Assembly: GCA_002150815.3 (NCBI GenBank)
Contig: NDFF03000001.1
Location: 186,001-250,000, forward strand
Length of the DNA: 64,000 bases
Direction of reading: 5' to 3'
From: Grammothele lineata
Lineage: Eukaryota; Basidiomycota; Agaricomycetes; Polyporales; Polyporaceae
In this document: positions 58,010 to 64,000 of the stretch, piece after piece
Layout of the letters: every line of letters starts with the position of its first letter
Position numbering within the stretch: the first letter of the stretch is position 1
The notes under the pieces: model-generated
Database searches by the model: none
What the model was told of the DNA's origin: nothing
Seen by the model: only the letters and a program-made list of their open reading frames with translations
Position numbers and translations under genes: made by a program

Positions 58010-60798
58010 ATGTCGCGCGGCCTCACGTCTGCGCAAGTCGTCGAGCTCGGCGATTACCTCAAGCCCGACTTTGACCCGTCAACGCTCACAATCTCTCAAC
58101 TTCGCGGGGTTCTCAATCATCATAACATCAACTTTCCCTCCAGTCAGACTAAGCCCAAGCTTGTACAAGTATTCAACGAGGAGATCAAGCCCAAGGCGAA
58201 GAAGTTTACGAAGGAACGTATCAAGCGCGAGAACAGTAGCGCTAGCGAAGAAGGTATCATCGACGGCGTCACAGGCAGGCCCCTTAACGAAAGTAAACAG
58301 GTGCGCGTATACCGTGTTTCTATGCGCATATAGCTATATAATAGACGTATGTGCAGTCGAATGTCAGACGCTCTGGTCGCCTCTCCAAGACTCCCGCGCC
58401 CGAAGAGCCATCAGTTCCGAAGCCTCCAGCCGCAGTAAGTCCCCATTGGAACACGTCCTTGGCAACAACCCTTATGACGTCTCATCCCTAGTCCAAACGA
58501 CGCCGTGCTACCGCGGAGCCAACTCTGGGTGGCCCGTCCCGAAGGCGTGCTTCTTCGAGGCATCCGGAGGCGACTGTAATCGAAGAAAGTGAACCAGAGG
58601 AGCCTGTGGTCCGCAAGGTTGGACGGCCGAAGAAGACAGTGCGTCCCAGCGTTCTCAAATGCATCCCAGTGATAGTCATTGACTTTCTACTAGGCAGCAG
58701 ATGCAGGTACTCAGGCTAGGCGCGTTTCACAACCTCCTGCAGGCGGCACCGAGTCCACACAAGATGAAAACGACGCCTTGCAGGATCTCGCTTCTCCTGT
58801 ACGTCGCACTCGTAGTCGCAAACCGTCGATTTCCCGTCCCGCGCCGAAGACTCGCAAGTCCATGTCTGCACCTCCTGATACAAGCTCTCCGTCGCCCACG
58901 AAGGATAAGGGCAAACAGCGAGAACGCCTGTCCTCCGTCAAACCCCCTGAGAGCAAGTTTGAGCCCGACCTGCCCCCTGCTGCCTTCCATAGGCGACAGC
59001 TTTCCGTGGTACGTGACCTACAGGAGGAAGAGGATGTGGAAGAGGAAGAAAAACCACAACGCGAGAGCCCGGAACCTATGCCAGTACTCGATACAACCGA
59101 TGGCGAAGCCGCGGAGCCAGACCTAGAACCGGACGAAGACGACCGCGTCACGGAGAATGTCCACGCGGTTGCAAATCGAATCACAGAAGGAGGTGCCCTC
59201 GCCAGGCGCGACGGTCAGGATGAGCCGCGCTCCAGCTGGTTGTTCAGGGTGGTGATGGTGATCTGCCTTGTCTCATCTATCGCCACGTTCTTTCACAAAC
59301 AAGAGGCCGCCCCCATCGGCTTCTGTGACGCTGGCAGCAACTCCAATGTCGTCCTCGATAGCTTGAGAGCTCGGAGGACCGCGATCGAGAGCTGTAACCG
59401 GGAGAACCGTACAACGCTGTTTGGGACCCACGATCCGGACGCTGTGATTTCCCCTCATTCTCCTCTTCCTACAGCAACCCCAAGTAGTGTGGCTACCCGG
59501 GATGAAGACGTTCTCGCGCCAGAAATATGCCCACCTCCCCCCGTTATACCCTTCCCGCCACCAGACGAGTGCGCACCATGCCCCGAACATGCCACTTGCA
59601 AGCCTTCATCCGTCACTTGCGAGAATGGTTTCGTCTTAAGACCGCCATCCTTCTTCCCTCTTATTCGTGTCCCTGCGGAATTAGTCGAGACGCCTTCCGG
59701 TGTTCTACACAAGTACGAGCGGACGGCCCCTTCTCTTTCCGATCCCAACGCTTCGCGACTCATCTACTCAATTATATCTTACATCTTCGACGGGATGCCC
59801 TTCATCGGCCCGATAGCATTACCGCCTCGGTGCATTGAAGATCCCCTCCGCAAGCGGCACATCGGGTCCATTGGCAGGTCCATCGTTTCGATTCTCGCCA
59901 GCGAACGCGGCCGCAGGCTCTGTGAAGGTGTTGGTGTAGGCCTGCCAAAGGGAGACGAGGCCACCGAGGCTCAGCGCTGGGGCATCGAGGTCGACAAATT
60001 GCGTGAACACCTCAAGGGGAAAACATCTGTGAGTGTTATGCGTTGAGGGTTATGTGAAATAAAACCTGACACCCGGCCCTATATTCAGCCCCATATGCAA
60101 GGCGCTTTTAATAATGCTTTCGACGAGGCTATCCAGGAGATCTTACAGTACAGTAAGGTCTTCTTAGCAGAAGACGAGACGTAAGTCGCTGGTTTCAATC
60201 GACCCCTAAATACCGCTTAAGTTCGCTTCACTCTAAAATAGCGGCAAACGCTTCTTGGCCCACGAAACACCTACAATGAGCTCCTTCTGCACTGCCAAAG
60301 TTTGGCTTCGCGAGAGATTTTACTATTGGCGTGCTACTATTGCTGGTGAGTCTATTGTAATGCTTGACTCACCCGATCTGCTGACGATACGATAACCGTT
60401 TAGGCATCATTACGACGGCTCTGATCGTGACCTCTACCATCAAATTGCGGGCCCGCAAAGCTAGAAATGAAGAACAGTACCACGAATACGCAACGACTGC
60501 CCTTGACATCCTGCGCACCCTAGAATGTGCGCATCACACGGATCCTGTCCTGACTCCCCGACCCTACATCTCCTCTATCCAACTGCGCGACAACGTCCTA
60601 TCTCACATTCGGAGCGACAAGCAGCGCCAGCGACTCTGGTCCAACGTGGAGAAGATCGTGGAGGCTAACACCAACGTCCAGACGCTCGAGCGAGAGGTTG
60701 AAGGTGGAGACGAGCAGCGTGTCTGGGAGTGGGTGGGCGCGTCTGGCAAGACCGTCCCTCCTGGCACGCCAGGGCTCGGCAAACCAATCGTTGCCTGA
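58010..60798 (+). CDS. Src1/Heh-type inner nuclear membrane protein
   Basis: Protein of 813 aa. Exons are 58010..58300, 58357..58434, 58492..58638, 58694..60028, 60089..60180, 60242..60345 and 60404..60798. The N-terminal HeH (LEM-like) helix-extension-helix domain is at about residues 12-57 (DPSTLTISQLRGVLNHHNI, KPKLVQVFNEEI). A long basic, Ser/Pro-rich linker with nuclear localisation clusters follows. The first membrane span is at about residue 350 (LFRVVMVICLVSSIATFF). A Cys-rich lumenal MSC (Man1-Src1 C-terminal) domain follows (CAPCPEHATC, CENGFVLRPPSFFPLI). The second span is at about residue 680 (ATIAGIITTALIVTSTI), ending in a nucleoplasmic tail. Relatives tether chromatin and rDNA to the nuclear envelope and check nuclear pores. 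Confidence 0.9.
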
Positions 60799-63307
60799 AC
60801 CCTTACACACAGTGATGATCTTGGAGCCGCTTCTCTTCGCACTTTCCCTTGAATGCTTGTCTCAGTTCTCCTATGCTCGCAGATCGTATGCGTATTCCTG
60901 TCGATGCTACCCGGTATCTAGCATGTCTCACGTTATCCGTCGCTGTCCCTGTCTTTGTTAGTGGAATCCCGATCCGCTGTATGTCTACTTGCTTTATGGA
61001 CGTATCTATGTGTGTACTGTACTACGTGACTTTCCCTCCAGCGAATGAACAGTCTATCGATCATGTCTTCGGCGTCCACCCTGCGGACCAACAGTTGCAT
61101 CCCTCAGTCCACAGAATGGGAAGAACCTTGTGCAGGGCCGAGATGGGGCGGTGAAGGGGGGCCGAACCGCCACGGCTGAAGTTGAGAGGGATGGTATAGG
61201 CGCGTTGAATGGAGAGCGTGAAGTCCTCGACGTGCCCTCGAATCCGACTTGAAGTCCCTGCGTTCATGTGGCTGCTATGGGTTGTTACATCTACTGCTTA
61301 CCCTCGACCCATATGCACATAGCCCCTATCCGACACAACTCCGACTTGCAAGCACGTTCGGTACTGCTCTCAACCAATAGTGATGACGTACTTCTCTACC
61401 TCACCATTTCAACCTTGAGCCCGGCTGGTAAGCCCCATATTTGTCCCGCAGAGCACTAGATGCCCTAAGCGGTATACTCTCTACTTGCAGCCGAGCTGGG
61501 GTTTCCTGTGTGGGAGGGACAGCCGTATGCACTTCCCGAGGATTTCCGCTTTCCTAGGGAACTCTCCGCTCGTACCGCCCGTGATCGTGCCGTTATGGGT
61601 GCGCTCAGTGTCGCACCTGACAAGCGCTTTGTATCGTGCGCGCTATCATGATGCGCGGGCGTGATCCCGTACCCCATTCATCTAATAGTAAACGATGATC
61701 AGCAGGAATAGGAACGCGGACCGGAGGTTTGAGGAGGGTCAGCTCGGGCGATAATTCACCAAGGGTCATTACATGTAGGATGACCCTTCCCAGCGTTGCC
61801 TCCAGCGCGTCGAGCGAGCGTACAATATGCCCGCGCAAGCGCTCGTGGTCTTGTGCTTGTGTAGCACAATACTTGGAGCCTGCACCACACGGGAGACCGA
61901 ACGCACTCAGAGCACCCACGCGGAAGAGCGCATGGAGGCCTAGAATCTCACGCGCAGGATGGTTTACGGCAGAGGAACCGAGGAGCACTAATTCATACGC
62001 GCGTCCGGCCTAAACGGGCGGCGTTGGATAGCCTCGTGTGTCCCGGGCGTCGGCGTTGCGCCTAACCGCTAACGGTATCGTGACCTAGGTCCCAGGAGAG
62101 CCAAAGGCGCCCCGAGCCGCTGGGCAGGCGTGCTTGGGGATGTTGAGGCGCCGCCACTGACGGTGTCCTTGTAGCTTGGCCGACGGAAGGTCCGACTGCA
62201 TGTCAGCGACCCACCGCTGCCCACGTCCGCCTGCCTCGGCCGGGGCGAACATCACGCGGCGGGCAGTGACGCGAGCGTGCTTTTGTGATCAGCCGCCGCG
62301 ACCGAGAAGGCATGCTAGGATGGCGGCCGGCCGTAGTTGGCAGCGCAGTATACTCTATGCACCTCATGACATCGACGTAGGTTGCGGGAGGACCGCCTAG
62401 TCTGCCACACCGTGCGCGTCGGGCTGGCGGTGCATCCGGGACATTGCCAGTTGCGGGCTGACTGGTACGGTGCTGGATGGAGTTCCGGATGAGCAGGCGG
62501 CGGGCAAATTCCAGAAGATAATTTAGAGGCTGTCCATGCCAATTTGGGGCTAGCGTAGGGGATTCCACATCGACGGCGTCGATCGAGCTGTCGACCGGCG
62601 CAGTGTGGGGGAGGGCTGGTAGAGGCGCTAATGCTCTTCGAGCAGGTCGCAGTGAGCGAGTCTGAGCGTCGTCGGGAACCGCGTTCTCGCTTGACTGTAT
62701 GCTGACGGTGCGGGGGCCCACGTGGGAGATGCGTCGTCTAAATCGCGTGGCTGGAGATCTTGTTGCAGATCACAAGCACTTCATCCCGCGTACGCGTGCG
62801 CCCACCGCGCAGGCGTCTTGGAAGCACGCTGGACATGAACGGACCAGGCGTCGGTGACGAGCAAGCTTAATGCGCGCCCAAGCGGGGTCCTAGTCGATTT
62901 CGACAGGGCACGGCCGATCGGGCCATGACGCACTCGGCAACAGCTCTCGTCCCCCTTTCGCCCCGGCCACACTCGGCGCCAGCTCCCGCTTACAATACGT
63001 ACTTGCCATATCCAGCGTTATTAATGCCTGTGGTTTGCCTTCGCCCGACGACTCGTCCAACGCAGGCTCGCCCTCCCGGCAAGACCCTCGTCACAATACG
63101 CTCACCGCCGCAAACCGAGCCGTACGCGGGTCCTCCCCTGCGTCATAGCAGCGTCACATTCGTCGAGTAACTTGTACGCAGGTACCCGGCCGGCACCCCC
63201 TTCCAGCCGTTCCTTTGAGAGGACAAGCGAGCGAGCACTCGTACCAATACATCTTCCAAGCCGGCCGTGGGCGGAACAACCTTCTATCCTACTCGTGTAC
63301 ACCGACT
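60799..63307. other. Gene-poor stretch of 2.5 kb
   Basis: This is the longest region without a confident gene. It is GC-rich, especially 62.0-63.3 kb, with many short overlapping frames on both strands. A tentative two-exon gene lies at 61268..61651. Frames on the minus strand at 61605..61988 and 62203..62721 have no recognisable domain. It may be degenerate mobile-element or duplicated sequence, but no terminal repeat, transposase or reverse-transcriptase motif was seen. Confidence 0.4.
61268..61651 (+). CDS. Tentative small two-exon gene
   Basis: Possible protein of 106 aa. Exons are 61268..61427 and 61491..61651, joined by a 63-nt intron with a good donor (GTAAGC) and acceptor (ACTTGCAG); the phases match. 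The second exon looks protein-like (ELGFPVWEGQPYALPEDF, FPRELSARTARDRAVM) and ends at a stop. The first exon is less convincing, and the real start could lie upstream or be lost. It may be a fragment of a degraded larger gene. No family recognised. Confidence 0.3.
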
Positions 63308-63743
63308 TTAACGCCAGCCTTGCGGCGGCACCCACCCGGCGTCCGCTAGCGGAATCCCGCTCTGGATCTTCTCGATTAGTGCCCGCTTCATGAACTGCTC
63401 CTCCGCTAACACCCGCGTCGTCTGCGAATAGCAAGTCAGACGGAGGAAACAAAAGGTTAGCGGACTAGCAGTGGAGATCCCATCGAGCCTCGCTTCCCAG
63501 CCGTGTCCCGAGTTAGAATAGGGGCAAATGAGAGAGGGTCGAGAGCAGCGGGAGGAGCGCTCGCTCCTCCTGAGCCTTTTCCCCCGCGTAGGACCCGCTA
63601 CCCGAGAAAGTAGGAGCACAACAAGGAAGGTATGACGTACCCTCAGGAAGCGCTCGAGGTCGACGCGGCCGGCATTCAGAGCGCGGTGGAGGTGGTAAAT
63701 GGTATCCTCGATCGCGTTGTCCTCCGCCACCAGATTGATGAGT
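63308..63743 (-). CDS. Vps23/TSG101-like ESCRT-I subunit, 3' end (partial or pseudogene)
   Basis: Two exons are visible on the minus strand, 63743..63641 and 63421..63308, together coding the steadiness-box end of Vps23/TSG101, the ESCRT-I subunit that sorts ubiquitinated cargo at endosomes. Motifs are LINLVAEDNAIEDTIYHLHR, ALNAGRVDLERFLR and VLAEEQFMKRALIEKIQSGI. The join at 63641/63421 is phase 0 with intact GTACGT and TTCGCAG sites. The first visible exon begins after an AG at 63744 with phase 2, so a further exon should lie upstream, beyond position 64000. The intron between the two exons is 219 nt and the next one at least 250 nt, much longer than others here. It could be the true gene or a truncated copy. 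Confidence 0.65.
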
Positions 63744-64000
63744 CTAGACCGTCCGCGCGGGGGTCGCATACAACGGAAGCATTTTTGTGCGCCGTGCGTT
63801 CGACGACGGTGGTGTCGATGTGTTGTTGTATAGGTGGAGCGGCGAGTTGAGCGTTCCACGTGGGCACGAGCGGGCCAGATCGAGGAAGGAGGCGAGATCG
63901 AATGGAGGGCACAGGGCACAGCCGCACAGAATAATTCCGAGAAAACACGGTGGTCAGCGCTCGCTCGGACAGAAAGGAGAGTACACTCGGAAAAAGCTCC

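Noticed and set aside
62203..62721. 172-aa minus-strand frame
   Set aside because: Arg/Pro/Ala-rich as expected of GC-rich DNA read in any frame; no domain recognised.
1..64000. tRNA, rRNA, CRISPR arrays, insertion sequences, LTR pairs
   Set aside because: Looked for tRNA B-box sequences, direct or inverted terminal repeats and regularly spaced repeats by eye; nothing convincing was found. A tRNAscan and self dot-plot would be decisive.

Overview
The window is nuclear DNA of a filamentous basidiomycete, most likely an Agaricomycete. The evidence is dense genes (about 27 in 64 kb) split by many short GT-AG introns (mostly 50-60 nt), very small exons, and protein types normal for mushroom-forming fungi: UPF0658, HeH/Src1, a FHIP-like protein, a GPI-anchored cupredoxin and an opsin-like HSP30 protein. 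I saw no rRNA, tRNA, CRISPR array or intact transposon. Gene models were spliced by hand. For almost every gene the chosen donors and acceptors give a total length divisible by three and rejoin recognisable family motifs. The exon coordinates are inferences from sequence, not transcript data.

Layout. 0-7 kb: end of an ankyrin/RG-rich protein (+), mitochondrial asparaginyl-tRNA synthetase (-), a small protein with a 15-nt microexon (+), and a head-to-tail pair of paralogous genes of unknown function (-). 7-13 kb: a 21-exon USP48-type deubiquitinase (-) and a divergent membrane protein (+). 13-24 kb: coiled-coil protein (-), FHIP-like trafficking protein (+), F-box/zinc-finger protein (-), DNAJC9-type J protein (-), secreted GPI-type protein (+). 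24-31 kb: UPF0658 Golgi membrane protein (-), SET-domain methyltransferase (-), short-chain dehydrogenase (+). 30-38 kb: a 1301-aa Ser/Pro-rich protein (-) and a transcription factor with two complete Zn2Cys6 clusters (+). 38-48 kb: opsin-fold protein without the retinal lysine (-), aldo-keto reductase (-), OTU protease (+), AP-1 beta adaptin (-), Nepro/Rmp1-like protein (+). 48-61 kb: sulfide:quinone oxidoreductase (-), Mso1-like Sec1-binding protein (+), cupredoxin (+), O-methyltransferase (-), Src1/Heh inner nuclear membrane protein (+). 61-64 kb: gene-poor stretch with one tentative small gene and the 3' end of a Vps23/TSG101-like gene (-).

These are mostly unlinked housekeeping genes. 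Several concern trafficking (FHIP, AP-1 beta, Mso1, UPF0658, Vps23) and ubiquitin (USP48-like, OTU, F-box), but nothing suggests a co-regulated cluster. Many neighbours are head-to-head with 200-900 bp between start codons and probably share promoters. The most unusual things seen are the exon-preserving duplication of a Zn2Cys6 cluster inside one transcription factor, microexons of 8, 9, 13, 13 and 15 nt, a GC-AG intron, the paralogous pair of unknown family, and a cupredoxin with a Cys- and Met-rich N-terminal region.
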